Shown: positions 52,073-61,054, numbered from the stretch's first letter. The stretch: DNA of 64,000 nucleotides from Halobacteriales archaeon QS_4_70_19 (GCA_003020985.1 PXRM01000026.1:95172-159171), one strand, 5' to 3'. The notes: generated by a model not told the origin, from the letters alone. Numbers and translations are program-made.

Positions 52073-52300
52073 TCACGGTTCGGAGGCGTCGCCCTCGAAC
52101 AGGTCCGTCGAGAGGTAGCGCTCGCCACCGTCCTCCCGGACGGGGGCGACCAGGCCCACAGCCCCACCGACACGGCGGACCGTCGCCTTCGCCCGTTCGT
52201 CGGTCACGCCCCGGACCTCGTCGACGAGGGCCGGGTTGAGTACGTCCGGGACGAATCCGGGGCCGATGCCCTGGATGTCGTGGCCCGCGTCGCTCTGCTT
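52073..52300 (-). pseudogene. Cysteine synthase (CysK) C-terminal remnant with internal deletion
   Basis: The minus strand encodes HDIQGIGPGFVPDVLNPALVDEVRG, a conserved part of PLP-dependent cysteine synthases, followed by ERAKATVRRVGGAVGLVAPV and DGGERYLSTDLFE, their C-terminal end. The region between, which should hold the glycine-rich GISSGAA segment, is missing. The N-terminal three quarters of the gene, including the PLP lysine, are also absent. The frame begins inside another gene fragment (DUF21). Confidence 0.75.
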
Positions 52301-52451
52301 CGAGAGCGTCAGCGAGCCACTCCGGCGACAGCGAGAAGACGGCGATCTCGCTGCTGGAGAAGAAGGCACTCAGCACGAGGAGGACGACGATGCTCGCGAC
52401 GCCGACGGTGACGACCGGGTCTGCCGTCCCCGCTGCTCGGACGCCCGGCAC
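52300..52451 (-). pseudogene. DUF21/CNNM-type membrane protein N-terminal remnant
   Basis: About 50 codons on the minus strand from a GTG near 52451: VTVGVASIVVLLVLSAFFSS, SEIAVFSLSPEW, then LADALEA. This is the first transmembrane helix and the 'SSSEIAVFSL' motif of DUF21 (CorC/HlyC/CNNM) transporters. Homology ends abruptly and merges into the cysteine synthase remnant. The DUF21 body and CBS domains are absent. Confidence 0.7.
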
Positions 52452-52507
52452 GAGAACCGCCCGGCGACGGGGTCAATCCCTAAGTTACCGCCGACCGGAC
52501 CCGGTGT

Positions 52508-52693
52508 ATGGATGTCGACCTGGACGACATCGCCGGCGAGGGCGGGAACAAGCTCGAGACCAGTCTCCCCGGCGTGGAGGTCACGACACAGCTGAGCGAC
52601 GCGGACGCCGAGGAGCTGGAGGCGCTCCACCGACGACAGCTGGAGCTGGCGCTGGAACACGCCGAGGAGGCGAAGGAAGCGACCCGGATGTAG
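52508..52693 (+). CDS. Short helical acidic protein
   Basis: A 61-residue protein: an acidic start (MDVDLDDIAGEGGNKLETSL) and a helical end (DADAEELEALHRRQLELALEHAEEAKEATRM) that looks like a coiled coil. Codon use is haloarchaeal, and CCCTAAGTTACC just upstream may be a promoter. It lies between two pseudogene remnants. Function unknown; it could itself be a fragment, but it starts and ends in an orderly way. Confidence 0.5.
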   Translation: MDVDLDDIAGEGGNKLETSLPGVEVTTQLSDADAEELEALHRRQLELALEHAEEAKEATRM

Positions 52694-52839
52694 GTCGAAG
52701 AGTGGCGTCCTGCCGAGACACCCGCCGATACGACGACTGACGGTACAGCGACAGCGCCCGTGATGTCGCGGTCCCCGCGGTGGCCGGTGCTCCCGGGAGC
52801 CCGCCGGCACGACGGGAGCCCACCCCGGAGAGCGACCAA

Positions 52840-53160
52840 GTATCGCGGCCGAGAACCTGTGCAGAGACGTACGACCGCATCCTCCTCGCGGCCCTCGAGG
52901 AGGAGTCGGACGAGGCGCTCGCGGCCGTCCGGAAGCGCGGCCGGGAGGCGGACGTTGACGTCGTCACCAGCATCCGGCGCGGCACGCCCCACGACTGCAT
53001 CACCACCTGCGCGACCGACCGGGGCGTCGGCCTCGTGGCGATGGGCGCTCACGGGAACCGGGGACTGGACCGTTTCCTCACGGCGAACACCGCCGAGCGC
53101 GTCGTCCGGACGGCTCCCTATTCTGACGCTCCGCCGGTCGCGGCCGGCGTGACCGTCGGC
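52840..53160 (+). pseudogene. Universal stress protein with internal deletion
   Basis: The strand 1 motif TYDRILLA is followed directly by ALEEESDEALAAVRKRG, which belongs some 45 residues later in UspA-type proteins. Normal order then resumes: EADVDVVTSIRRGTPHDCIT, GLVAMGAHGNRGLDRFLTAN (the G-x-H-G-R/N-x-G nucleotide loop), TAERVVRTAP. The frame has no good start (upstream codons are Pro/Arg-rich and unlike Usp) and runs on past the natural end. The missing ATDGS segment and helix 1 make function unlikely. Confidence 0.75.
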
Positions 53161-53340
53161 GGCCCGTCGAGAGGCGACGGCTTTTCCCGTCGGGCTTCGA
53201 ACCCCCGCGTGGTGGCGATGATGAGGGTTACCCCCACCGAGCCCCTTCTGACGAGGACCTCACACTGAGCCACCGTCCACCCATCGCCCGCCGGTCGCCG
53301 GACACGCCACCTTGATACCCCGACCCCGAGAGCCGCCGGC

Positions 53341-53727
53341 ATGAGCAACGACGACTCCGGCCCCTCGCTCGGTGAGAGCGTCGGCCGACTGCTGACCGGG
53401 GGCATCTTCGGCGGTGACCTCCCGGGTAACATGGACCGCGGGCTCTATACCACCACCCGACTCGCCGTGGAGGACGGCCTCGGCGAACTCCTGGGGCCCA
53501 TCGCCGTCTGGATCGTCGTCGGCGTCACCTTCCTCGTCGGCATCGAGTTCGTCGCCATCGGGGCCGTGCTGATGGGGGTCCCGAACATCGGGCTCCTCCT
53601 GTTCGGGGCCGGCGTGACCGCCGTTCTGGGGGCCGCGCTCGCGGCCACCTACCTGGCACTGTACGCACAGCGCGAGACGGCGGGTGAGGACGGAGCCGGG
53701 CGGGACGAGTCGGCAGCCGAGGAATAG
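53341..53727 (+). CDS. Two-span membrane protein, unknown function
   Basis: A 128-residue protein. A cytoplasmic-type N-terminus (SLGESVGRLLTGGIFGGDLPG) is followed by two hydrophobic segments, PIAVWIVVGVTFLVGIEFVAIGAVL (about 53-77) and IGLLLFGAGVTAVLGAALAATYLAL (about 83-107), and a short acidic tail. It is convergent with the PhoD gene. No family recognised. Confidence 0.75.
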   Translation: MSNDDSGPSLGESVGRLLTGGIFGGDLPGNMDRGLYTTTRLAVEDGLGELLGPIAVWIVVGVTFLVGIEFVAIGAVLMGVPNIGLLLFGAGVTAVLGAALAATYLALYAQRETAGEDGAGRDESAAEE

Positions 53728-53792
53728 CCGACTTACATTCTTTATCCGATATGTTTGTCCGGAATAGTTGAGATAGTCCCCGAACACGACCC

Positions 53793-55607
53793 CTATTCCG
53801 CGTACTCGTCGGTCACGTCGATCAGTTCGATCTCCTCGTCGGGGACGCGGTAGGCGGCGACGACCTCGCGGTCGGCGTCCATCGAGTCCTCGTGCTTGTC
53901 GACGCTGTAGCCGACGTAGGTGCAGTCCTCGCGGGTGAACTCGACGACGGAGTAGCCCCAGTGGTGCGAGTCAAAGAACTCCAGATGGGGGTTCTGCGCG
54001 GTGACGAACCGCCGGAGGAGCGGCTCCGTCAGCCGCCCGACGAGGCCGTCGGTGAGGCCGAGCGCCTCCGCGACGTTGAGGCTCGTCACCGCGGGCGTCA
54101 TGAACTCGACGCCGACGCGCTCGCCCGGCGAGAACAACCGTTCCGTGATGGCGCCGCCGTAGTCGGTTCTCTTGTAGCCCGCGATGTAGCAGTGCATGTC
54201 GCCGGTGAGCGTGACGAAGTTGCGGGGGGAGAACTCGCGGAGCTTCTCCTTGATGTACCGGCGCTCGCGGGTGTAGCCGTCCCAGCCGCCCTGGACGGGG
54301 TAGACGGCGGCGCGCCCGAGTCCGAGCCGAAAGGGGATGGTGAGCACCTCGTCGGACCAGACGGTCCACCGGGCGTCCGAATCACGGATCTGGGCGGTGA
54401 ACCACGCCAGCTGGTCCTCGCCGAGCATCGTCCGGCCGGGCGGTTCGTTCTCCGGGCGGCAGTTCTCCGCCGTCGGGAACGTCTCGCGCGGGGGGTCCCG
54501 GTAGAGCCGCTCGTCGGTCAGCACGAGTTTGACGAGGTCGCCGAACTCGAAGGAGCGCCAGAGCTGGAAGCGGTCCTGTAGGGACTCGGCGCCGGAGTCG
54601 TAGTCCAGGCGCGCGGGCATGAACTCCCACCAGGCGTGGATGGCATCCGCCGTGAGCCGCGTCATGAACTCGGGGTCCTCGCCGCGCGGGTGGTCGGCCT
54701 TCGGCGCGTCCGTCGCCGGGTCCCAGCAGATGTCGTTGGCGATCTCGTGGTCGTCCCAGGCGGCGATGAGGGTGTGCGACTCCAGCGCCCGCTGGAGGAA
54801 CCGGTCCGAGCGGTAGGTCCGGTAGATGTAGCGGTAGTCGTCGATGTCCTGCACCCGGTCCGCACCGCTGGGGAGGTCGAGGTCGCGGTCGCGGTAGTCG
54901 CGGCTGTCCAGTCCCTTGAAGTCGCCGGCGCCGGACTCGTAGATGAAGTCCCCCACGTGGAGGAGGAAGTCCAAATCCTCCTCGGCGACGTAGCCCAGCG
55001 CCGGGTAGTAGCCGTTGAGATAGTTCTGGCAGGCGAGGACGCCGACCCGGAGTGACTCGGGCGAGGCGTCCGGCTCCGGGAGGGTGTGGCAGGTGCCGAC
55101 CCGCGAGGCGACCCCGTCGTAGACGAAGCGGTAGCGGTACTCAGTACTCGGTGCCAGCGCCCCGTCGACGTCGACCTTGACGACGTGGTCGTGGGCCCGG
55201 ATCCGCTCCGTGTCGTCGACGACCCCCCGGTAGGCCGGGTCCGCGAAGTCGGCATCGCGGGCGACTTCGACACCGAGCGGTTCGTCGAGCGCGAACGCCG
55301 ACGGCGCGATTCGCGTCCAGAGGATGACGCCAGCCGCCGTCGGTCCGCCCGAGGCGACCGACTGCGGGAAGACGGCCCCGGGTTCGCGGCCGTCGTCGAC
55401 CTCGAAGACGGCCTCCCGGTCGGTCGCGTGGGGCCGCTGGCTCAGGATGAGGTCCTCGTTCGACAACAATGACGCGAGTTCGGCGTGGCCGTCGGGTCGC
55501 TCCGCGTCCGCGTGGGGGGTCACGTCCGGATGGGATTCGAGTGCCCCCGTGTCGGTGGCTTCGTCACTGCTGTCGCCGTCCGAGTCGGCGTCGGCCCCCG
55601 TCTCCAT
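53793..55607 (-). CDS. PhoD-type alkaline phosphatase/phosphodiesterase
   Basis: A 604-residue PhoD-family enzyme. An N-terminal Ig-like domain (FPQSVASGGPTAAGVILWTRI, VKVDVDGALAPSTEYRYRF) precedes the metallophosphatase domain. Metal-binding segments include VGVLACQNYLNGYYPALGY, FLLHVGDFIYESGAG, AAWDDHEIANDICWDP and FVTLTGDMHCYIAGY. PhoD enzymes bind Fe and Ca and cleave phosphomonoesters and diesters outside the cell. No Tat signal is visible at this start: the leader is Asp/Ser-rich (METGADADSDGDSS). So it is either cytoplasmic or the true start lies elsewhere. Members without Tat signals are known in haloarchaea. Confidence 0.92.
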   Translation of the reverse strand: METGADADSDGDSSDEATDTGALESHPDVTPHADAERPDGHAELASLLSNEDLILSQRPHATDREAVFEVDDGREPGAVFPQSVASGGPTAAGVILWTRIAPSAFALDEPLGVEVARDADFADPAYRGVVDDTERIRAHDHVVKVDVDGALAPSTEYRYRFVYDGVASRVGTCHTLPEPDASPESLRVGVLACQNYLNGYYPALGYVAEEDLDFLLHVGDFIYESGAGDFKGLDSRDYRDRDLDLPSGADRVQDIDDYRYIYRTYRSDRFLQRALESHTLIAAWDDHEIANDICWDPATDAPKADHPRGEDPEFMTRLTADAIHAWWEFMPARLDYDSGAESLQDRFQLWRSFEFGDLVKLVLTDERLYRDPPRETFPTAENCRPENEPPGRTMLGEDQLAWFTAQIRDSDARWTVWSDEVLTIPFRLGLGRAAVYPVQGGWDGYTRERRYIKEKLREFSPRNFVTLTGDMHCYIAGYKRTDYGGAITERLFSPGERVGVEFMTPAVTSLNVAEALGLTDGLVGRLTEPLLRRFVTAQNPHLEFFDSHHWGYSVVEFTREDCTYVGYSVDKHEDSMDADREVVAAYRVPDEEIELIDVTDEYAE

Positions 55608-55799
55608 CGGCCACCGCTACGTGGGTGGGTGGTTTGGCGCTTGTGGCAGCGGCCGTCCTGCCCCCCGCTCCCCGGAGATTGAAACCGGAGGACGGGACCA
55701 GTCCCCACGTGCCCTGACGAATCGGCCCCGGACCGCCGGCCCGACCGGGTGGAACGCCACCGCCCGGTCGGTTCGACCAGCGCGGCGCACGGTCCGGTC

Positions 55800-55945
55800 C
55801 ACCGTCGAGCCCCGCTCGACGAGCCCTCGCTCGCTTCGCCTGCTCACGGGCGCCTCGGCGCCCGTTTGCACGGCCAGCGGGACAGCGGAGCCGTCCCGCT
55901 CGGCTCGCGAGGCTGCGGCCGCGCCGCCTGTTCGCCCTTCCGTCG
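55800..55945. repeat. Short cluster of GC-rich hairpins (element D)
   Basis: In the 340-nt gap 55608-55947 there are ACGGGCGCC-tc-GGCGCCCGT (55846-55865) and AGCGGGACAGC-gga-GCCGTCCCGCT (one mismatch, about 55876-55900), preceded by CTCGCTCGCTTCGCCTGCTC. The cluster ends at the stop codon of the minus-strand enoyl-CoA hydratase gene (55948), the same placement as elements A and B. The rest of the gap (55608-55800) shows no gene. Confidence 0.7.
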
Positions 55946-55947
55946 CC

Positions 55948-56733
55948 TCACTCCTCGTCCGGGTCCTCGATGCCCGCACCGCTCCGTCCCTCGCCGCCCG
56001 CGAACCGCTCGGCGCCGGCCTCGGCGGTCCGCATCACGCGCGAACCGTGCCACCCCTCTAGCCCGAGCCCCTGCTGGAGCGGCGTCCCGAGTCCGTCGTA
56101 GACGGCGGCGCGGTCCGAGAGCAGCGTGTCCTGCGGGAAGTCGGCGAGCTGCTTGCCCAGCGCGACCGCCGTCTCCAGTGCCTCGCCCTCGTCTGCGAGT
56201 CGCGTCGCGAGCCCCCAGCGCTCGGCCGTCTCGGCGTCCACGGCGCGCCCGGTCAGGATCATGTCCAGCGCGCGGCCCAACCCGACGACGCGGGGCAGCC
56301 GCTGGGTCCCGCCGTCCACGAGCGGAACGCCGAAGCGACGCTCGAAGCAGCCGAAGGTCGCGCCCGCGGCGGCGACGCGGATGTCGCACCAGAGCGCCAT
56401 CTCGATGCCGCCGGCGACGCAGTGGCCCTCGACGGCCGCGATGACGGGCACCTCGCAGCGGGTCCGGGTGAACCCGAGCCACCCCTCCGGGGAGTCCGCC
56501 AGGTCCATCGCCTTCAGGTCCGCGCCTGCGGAGAAGGTTCCCTTCGACCCCGTCAGGACTGCCACCGCCGCGTCGGACTCCTCGACGCGGGTGAACGCGT
56601 CGAGCAGCGCCTGGCTGGTCTCGTAGTCGATGGCGTTGCGTCGCTCCGGCCGGTCGACGGTGACGACGGCGACGGGACCGTCGCGCTCGTAGTGGACGGA
56701 ACCGCCGTCGGCCGTCAGGTCGTGGTCGCTCAC
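55948..56733 (-). CDS. Enoyl-CoA hydratase/isomerase family protein
   Basis: A 261-residue crotonase-fold enzyme. The oxyanion-hole segments are KGTFSAGADLKAMD and AVEGHCVAGGIEMAL, and the catalytic region FGCFERRFGVPLVDGGTQRLPR has the usual Glu position. It hydrates 2-enoyl-CoA to 3-hydroxyacyl-CoA or performs a related CoA-ester reaction. The start was set at the GTG at 56733 (SDHDLTADGG). A TATA-like GTTAACACC lies 28 nt before it, fitting a leaderless transcript, and the in-frame extension to 56787 is not conserved. It is the last intact gene before the aldehyde dehydrogenase remnant. Confidence 0.88.
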   Translation of the reverse strand: MSDHDLTADGGSVHYERDGPVAVVTVDRPERRNAIDYETSQALLDAFTRVEESDAAVAVLTGSKGTFSAGADLKAMDLADSPEGWLGFTRTRCEVPVIAAVEGHCVAGGIEMALWCDIRVAAAGATFGCFERRFGVPLVDGGTQRLPRVVGLGRALDMILTGRAVDAETAERWGLATRLADEGEALETAVALGKQLADFPQDTLLSDRAAVYDGLGTPLQQGLGLEGWHGSRVMRTAEAGAERFAGGEGRSGAGIEDPDEE

Positions 56734-56952
56734 GTACCGGACGTGGCCGGCGGGGGTGTTAACTCCGGCGTGGAAGCCGGTGCCCACCGCCTCCTCGGAG
56801 GCGACCCACCGAGCCGTCGGGGAACTCCACGAAGATGGGTAACTAGTTCCAATGTACGTAGATCTCGAAATTGTACGAGAGTGGGCGGACTTGGACAGAA
56901 ATATGTGGAGTAAGGTGATAATCGGCTGGGCGGTGCCGGGTGGCCGCCCCGG

Positions 56953-57290
56953 TCAGTCGTCCGCGACGATGTCCGCGGAGAGCCCCTGTGCCATCTCGAT
57001 CTCCGTCGAGTTGTTCAGGGTCCACGCGGTCCGGTCGGTGACGGCCTCGATGATCTCCCGGGCGCTGGGGTAGCCGTTGCCGGATTTCTTGATGCCGCCG
57101 AACGGGAGCTGGACCTCCGCGCCGATGCAGGGGAGGTTGCCGTACGCCAGCCCGAGTTCGGCGCGGTCGCGATAGTAGTTCCGGCGGTAGTCCTCGGAGA
57201 GCATGGCGCCGGCGAGCCCGTAGTCCGTGTCGTTCTGAATGGCGACGGCGCGCTCGATGTCGTCGTCCGCGCCGGGACTCCACCAACATC
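56953..57290 (-). pseudogene. Aldehyde dehydrogenase C-terminal fragment
   Basis: About 107 codons on the minus strand: DDDIERAVAIQNDTDYGLAG, LAYGNLPCIGAEVQLPFGGI, KKSGNGYPSAREIIEAVTD and TLNNSTEIEMAQGLSADIVADD. These are the last third of an NAD(P)-dependent aldehyde dehydrogenase. The cofactor domain and the catalytic Cys and Glu are absent. Sequence similarity stops at about 57275, just before the promoter of the divergent F420-family gene. It is a truncated remnant. The gap 56734-56952 shows no gene. Confidence 0.85.
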
Positions 57291-57319
57291 TAACACCCAT
57301 CCCTGCGACACGTGGTGTC

Positions 57320-58330
57320 ATGGCAGACCTGCAGATCGACGCGAGCGTCCCCGGCCTCGACGCGGACCCCGCCGACCTCGCCGGGGCGGCCGAGGCGGCC
57401 GGCTTCGACGGCATCTGGGCACCGGAACTCGACTTCGACCCGTTCCTCCCGCTCCCCATCGTCGCCGAGCACACGACCGACATCGAACTGGGGACCCGCA
57501 TCGCCACCGCGTTTACGAAGAGTCCGATGGTGCTGGCGCTCCAGGGCTGGGACCTCCAGCGCTACTCCGACGGCCGGTTCGTGCTGGGCATCGGCACGCA
57601 GGTCAAGGGCCACAACGAGCGGCGGTTCTCCGTCGATTTCGAGTGGGAGCGCCCGGGGCCCCGCCTGCGGGAGGTCGTCGAGTCCATCACGCACATCTGG
57701 GACGTGTTCCGGGGCGAGGCCGACGAACTCGACTACGACGGGGAGTTCTACCAGTTCTCGCTCCTCCCGGAGGCGTTCAACCCCGGCCCGCTCGACGCGG
57801 GCCCGCCGGACATCTGGGTCGCCGGCGTCAACGAGTACAACCTGAAGATGGCCGGCGGTACCGCCGACGGCCTCTGCATGCACGTGTTCAATACCCCCGA
57901 GTACACGGAGAAAGTCATCGAGCCGACCGTCCGGGCCGGGGCCGAGCAGATGGACCGCCCGTTCGAAGAGGTCACCCTGTCGGCCAGTCCGTTCGTCATC
58001 ACTGGCGACGAGAGCCGTCGGGAGGCCCGCCGCGAGGAGGTCCGGAGCCGCATCGCCTTCTACGGCTCCACCCGCACCTATCACGATGTTCTCGAACTCC
58101 ACGGCTGGGAGGACGTCGGCATGGAGCTGCACGAGCTCTCGAAGGAGGGCAAGTGGGGCGAGATGCACGGCCTCGTGACCGACGAGATGGTCGACGCCTT
58201 CGCCGTCGAGGCGCCGCCCGAGGAACTGGCCGACGAAATCCGCGACGTGTACGGCGGCGTCGCCGACCGCGTCCAGCTGGAGTTCGACCCCACCGAACCG
58301 TTCTGGGAGGACGTGGTCGGGGCGCTCTGA
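57320..58330 (+). CDS. F420-dependent LLM-class oxidoreductase (TIGR03617-like)
   Basis: A 336-residue luciferase-like monooxygenase-fold protein. Family features: AAEAAGFDGIWAPELDFDPFLPL, IELGTRIATAFTKSPMVLALQ, GRFVLGIGTQVKGHNERRFSVD, PDIWVAGVNEYNLKMAGGTADGLCMH and TPEYTEKVIEPTVR. The motif set is that of the TIGR03617-type F420 family seen in actinobacteria and haloarchaea. It should transfer hydride to or from F420 or FMN on an unknown substrate. The ATG at 57320 follows CATCTAACACCC, a possible promoter. The truncated aldehyde dehydrogenase lies behind its promoter. Confidence 0.88.
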   Translation: MADLQIDASVPGLDADPADLAGAAEAAGFDGIWAPELDFDPFLPLPIVAEHTTDIELGTRIATAFTKSPMVLALQGWDLQRYSDGRFVLGIGTQVKGHNERRFSVDFEWERPGPRLREVVESITHIWDVFRGEADELDYDGEFYQFSLLPEAFNPGPLDAGPPDIWVAGVNEYNLKMAGGTADGLCMHVFNTPEYTEKVIEPTVRAGAEQMDRPFEEVTLSASPFVITGDESRREARREEVRSRIAFYGSTRTYHDVLELHGWEDVGMELHELSKEGKWGEMHGLVTDEMVDAFAVEAPPEELADEIRDVYGGVADRVQLEFDPTEPFWEDVVGAL

Positions 58331-58346
58331 GGGCGTCCGCCGCCCG

Positions 58347-59438
58347 TTACTCCTCCTCGCTCTCGTCGGTGGGGAGGTTCATCGTCTCGACCAGCCGCGA
58401 GCTGACGGTCTCCTCGACGAACCCGACCAGCCGCTCGTCGGCCGCCACGTCGGCGAAGATGCCCAGCGGCACCTGCCCGCCCGCCATCTCGCGGTGGCCG
58501 CCGGCACTGCCGATGTCGCCGAACGCGTCGGACAGCACCTCCCCGATGTGGACCCGCGAGTCCGTGGTCCGGCCGCTGAGTTCGAGCGTCTCGCCGACGA
58601 TGCCGAAGACGACGGCGGTCCCGACCCCCTCGAGTTCGACGAGGTAGTCCGCGGACTGCGGGAGCGCGTCGCGCTCGCCGGTGTGCCCGACGTGCGAGAT
58701 GCATGCCGAGCCACGGATCTCGCGGTTGTCGATGGCGGTGCCGAGCGCGTCGGCGGTCGCGCCCGTGACCGGCGGGCTCGACAGTCGCCGGAGCATCGCC
58801 TCGTCGGCGTGCGGGTGGAGGACGGCCGCGGCCTCGTGTTCGGCGGGGGTCACGCCCCGGAGGAAGCCCAGCGTCTCCCGCCGGACCGCGAACAGGAGCG
58901 CGGTCGCGAGTCGCCCCTCCAGGTCCAGCCCCAGCGCCCGGACGTACTCCGTGAGGACGGTCGCGGTCGCGCCCGCCGACTCGCGGCGGTCGACGAACCG
59001 CGCCTGCACCGCCTCGACCGGGTGGTGGTCGATGATCACGTCGACCGTCGCGTCGGAGGGGACCGCGTTGTTCTGCCCCGGCGTGGAGTGGTCGACGAAG
59101 GCGACCAGCCGGCCGTCCAGAAGCGACGGGGCGAACTCGTCCAGTTCGAGGTCGAGCAGGTTGACGAACGCCCGGTTCTGCTGGTGGGAGATGTCGCCCC
59201 CGTAGCAGATGACCACGTCGTCGACGCCGGCGTCGCGGGCGATGTCGGCCAGCGCCAGCGCGCTCGCCAGGCAGTCCGGGTCGGGGTTGTCGTGACAGAC
59301 GACCGTGAGCGCCTCGCCGTCCGCGAGCAGGTCGTAGAGCTCCCGGGCGCGTTCGCCGCCCGGATCGGCGGGCGCTACCTCCCGGGCAGTCCCCTCGGCG
59401 GCGGTCGCCTCCCCGTCGTCGCCGTCGGACTGTTGCAT
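58347..59438 (-). CDS. DHH-family phosphoesterase (NrnA/RecJ-like)
   Basis: A 363-residue DHH/DHHA1 protein. The DHH metal motifs are VVCHDNPDPDCLASALAL, LVAFVDHSTPGQN and VDVIIDHHPVEA. The DHHA1 domain ends in SAGGHREMAGGQVPLG. Proteins of this type degrade short oligonucleotides or pAp, or act as nucleases. It lacks membrane segments and has an acidic, Ala-rich leader. It lies 54 nt behind the other DHH protein on the same strand, so both may be transcribed together. Which of the small nuclease activities applies is open. Confidence 0.88.
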   Translation of the reverse strand: MQQSDGDDGEATAAEGTAREVAPADPGGERARELYDLLADGEALTVVCHDNPDPDCLASALALADIARDAGVDDVVICYGGDISHQQNRAFVNLLDLELDEFAPSLLDGRLVAFVDHSTPGQNNAVPSDATVDVIIDHHPVEAVQARFVDRRESAGATATVLTEYVRALGLDLEGRLATALLFAVRRETLGFLRGVTPAEHEAAAVLHPHADEAMLRRLSSPPVTGATADALGTAIDNREIRGSACISHVGHTGERDALPQSADYLVELEGVGTAVVFGIVGETLELSGRTTDSRVHIGEVLSDAFGDIGSAGGHREMAGGQVPLGIFADVAADERLVGFVEETVSSRLVETMNLPTDESEEE

Positions 59439-59492
59439 GGTCGCCGTTCGGGCGCTGGCTACATGGGTCTGCGGGTCCGCCTGACCGTCCGG

Positions 59493-60986
59493 TCAACCCA
59501 GCTGCTCGCCCACGATGCGGTCCGCCTCGTCGATGAACGCCCGCTCCTCGCCGGCCGGGATGGTGGCGCCCGCGGCCACGTCGTGGCCGCCGCCACCGCC
59601 GCCGACCGTCGCCGCGGCCTCCCCCATCACGGCGGAGAGGTCCAGCCCCCGCCCGACCAGCGCGGGCGTCCCGCGCGAGGACACCTTCGTCTCCTCGTCG
59701 CTCTTCCGGGCGAACGCGACGATGGGCGTGTTCCGGTCGACGCCGCTCGTGCCGACGGCCATCCCCGCGATGATGCCGACGATGGTCTCGCGGATCTCCT
59801 CCCCGGCGTCGAACCACTGGAGGTTGTCCTCCCGGGTGACGCCGGTCCGCTCGACCCACTCCAGCCCCTCCGAGAGGTTGCGCCGGTGGTCGCGTAGCAG
59901 GCGACGGGCCCGTGCCAGCGCCGCGTCGCGGTCCCCCCGGCAGACCGCCAGCCCCACGTCCGCGCGCTCGTAGCGTGCCGTCGCGTTCAGTAGCGTGGAG
60001 AACTCGCTGGCGTCCCGGAGTTCGGTCCCGACCGGCTCGTCGAGGAGGGTGTAGGTCGTCCCGACGAGGTTCTCGGCCTTCCGCGCGGGGACGCCCGACC
60101 GGACGGCGCGTCCGACGAGCCCGGAGGTGATGGTCTTCTGTTCCGCCCGTTCGAGATCGACCCAGGTCCGCCAGGTCCCCGACTCGTCCCGCAGGTCCAG
60201 ATCCAGGGACTGCAGGAACTCGATGGCGCCGGTCTCGTCGTTGGAGATGCCGGGGACGAAGGTGTCCGTGGCGTACTCCAGCAGTTTCGGGAGCGGCCGG
60301 GTCTGCTTGCCGTACACCGCGAGGTCCTGCCCCTCCTCCAGGACGCCCACTGCGACCCCCTCCGTGACGATGGCGGCGTTGGCACCGTGCAGTTCGCCGC
60401 CGGAGGCCTGCATGTCCCCGACGGCGCCGACGACGGCGAGCGCCGCGAGGTCGCGGTTGTCCGCCGCCGTCCCGTGCTCGCGGTCGCCGCCGACGGGTTC
60501 GAGCGCCCGGGCCAGTACGTACGCAGTGCCCGCGCCCGACAGCTCCGCGGCGCCGTTCAGCCCGCGGAGCAGGGGGTTGAGGTGGAACTCCGTCTCGCAG
60601 TCGCCGCCGTCGGTCGCGTCGCCCGTCGCGGGCTGGTGGTGGTCGACGACGATGGGGTCGAAGTGGCCGGCCCGCTCGTGGGCCGCGATGACGTCGAGCT
60701 GCCCGCTCCCGAAGTCCGTGAACAGCACCGTCCCGTACTCGCGGTCGGCGATGCCCGCGATGGACGCGGTATCCAACTGCTTCTCGAAGACGACCTCGTG
60801 GGGGATGCCCGCGCGTTCCAGCGCCGTTGAGGCGATGGCGGCGCTGGTCAGCCCGTCGGCGTCGATGTGGGAGGCCAGCAGGACCCGGTCGGCCTCGGCC
60901 AGTCGCCGAGCACAGCGGGCGGCGTCCTCGGCGAGTTCGGGAACCGGGGGGTCGCCGTCGTCCGGCGAGGTGACGGTGGCAGCCAT
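59493..60986 (-). CDS. Archaeal RecJ/GAN-type single-strand nuclease
   Basis: A 497-residue DHH-family nuclease. Motif I is LLASHIDADGLTSAAIAS, then TVLFTDFGSGQLD, PIVVDHHQPATGD and, in the DHHA1 part, VGGGGGGHDVAAGATIPAG. A central region (VYGKQTRPLPKLLEYATDTFVP, NLSEGLEWVERTG) is typical of archaeal RecJ-like proteins such as GAN, which joins GINS in the CMG-like helicase complex and trims ssDNA. The start MAATVTSPDD (60986) has TATA-like GGTTTATCCGG about 32 nt before it. An upstream in-frame codon at 61046 would overlap the iron-regulated promoter. Confidence 0.88.
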   Translation of the reverse strand: MAATVTSPDDGDPPVPELAEDAARCARRLAEADRVLLASHIDADGLTSAAIASTALERAGIPHEVVFEKQLDTASIAGIADREYGTVLFTDFGSGQLDVIAAHERAGHFDPIVVDHHQPATGDATDGGDCETEFHLNPLLRGLNGAAELSGAGTAYVLARALEPVGGDREHGTAADNRDLAALAVVGAVGDMQASGGELHGANAAIVTEGVAVGVLEEGQDLAVYGKQTRPLPKLLEYATDTFVPGISNDETGAIEFLQSLDLDLRDESGTWRTWVDLERAEQKTITSGLVGRAVRSGVPARKAENLVGTTYTLLDEPVGTELRDASEFSTLLNATARYERADVGLAVCRGDRDAALARARRLLRDHRRNLSEGLEWVERTGVTREDNLQWFDAGEEIRETIVGIIAGMAVGTSGVDRNTPIVAFARKSDEETKVSSRGTPALVGRGLDLSAVMGEAAATVGGGGGGHDVAAGATIPAGEERAFIDEADRIVGEQLG

Positions 60987-61054
60987 TGTGCTGCACTGTG
61001 TCGGGTTCCCGGATAAACCTGCGGTCGTCCGGCCCCCGGCAGTCACCGGTCCAG

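Noticed and set aside
58081-60996. A 971-codon minus-strand frame over the two DHH genes
   Set aside because: It overlaps both nucleases in another frame and consists mainly of Arg, Gly and Pro.
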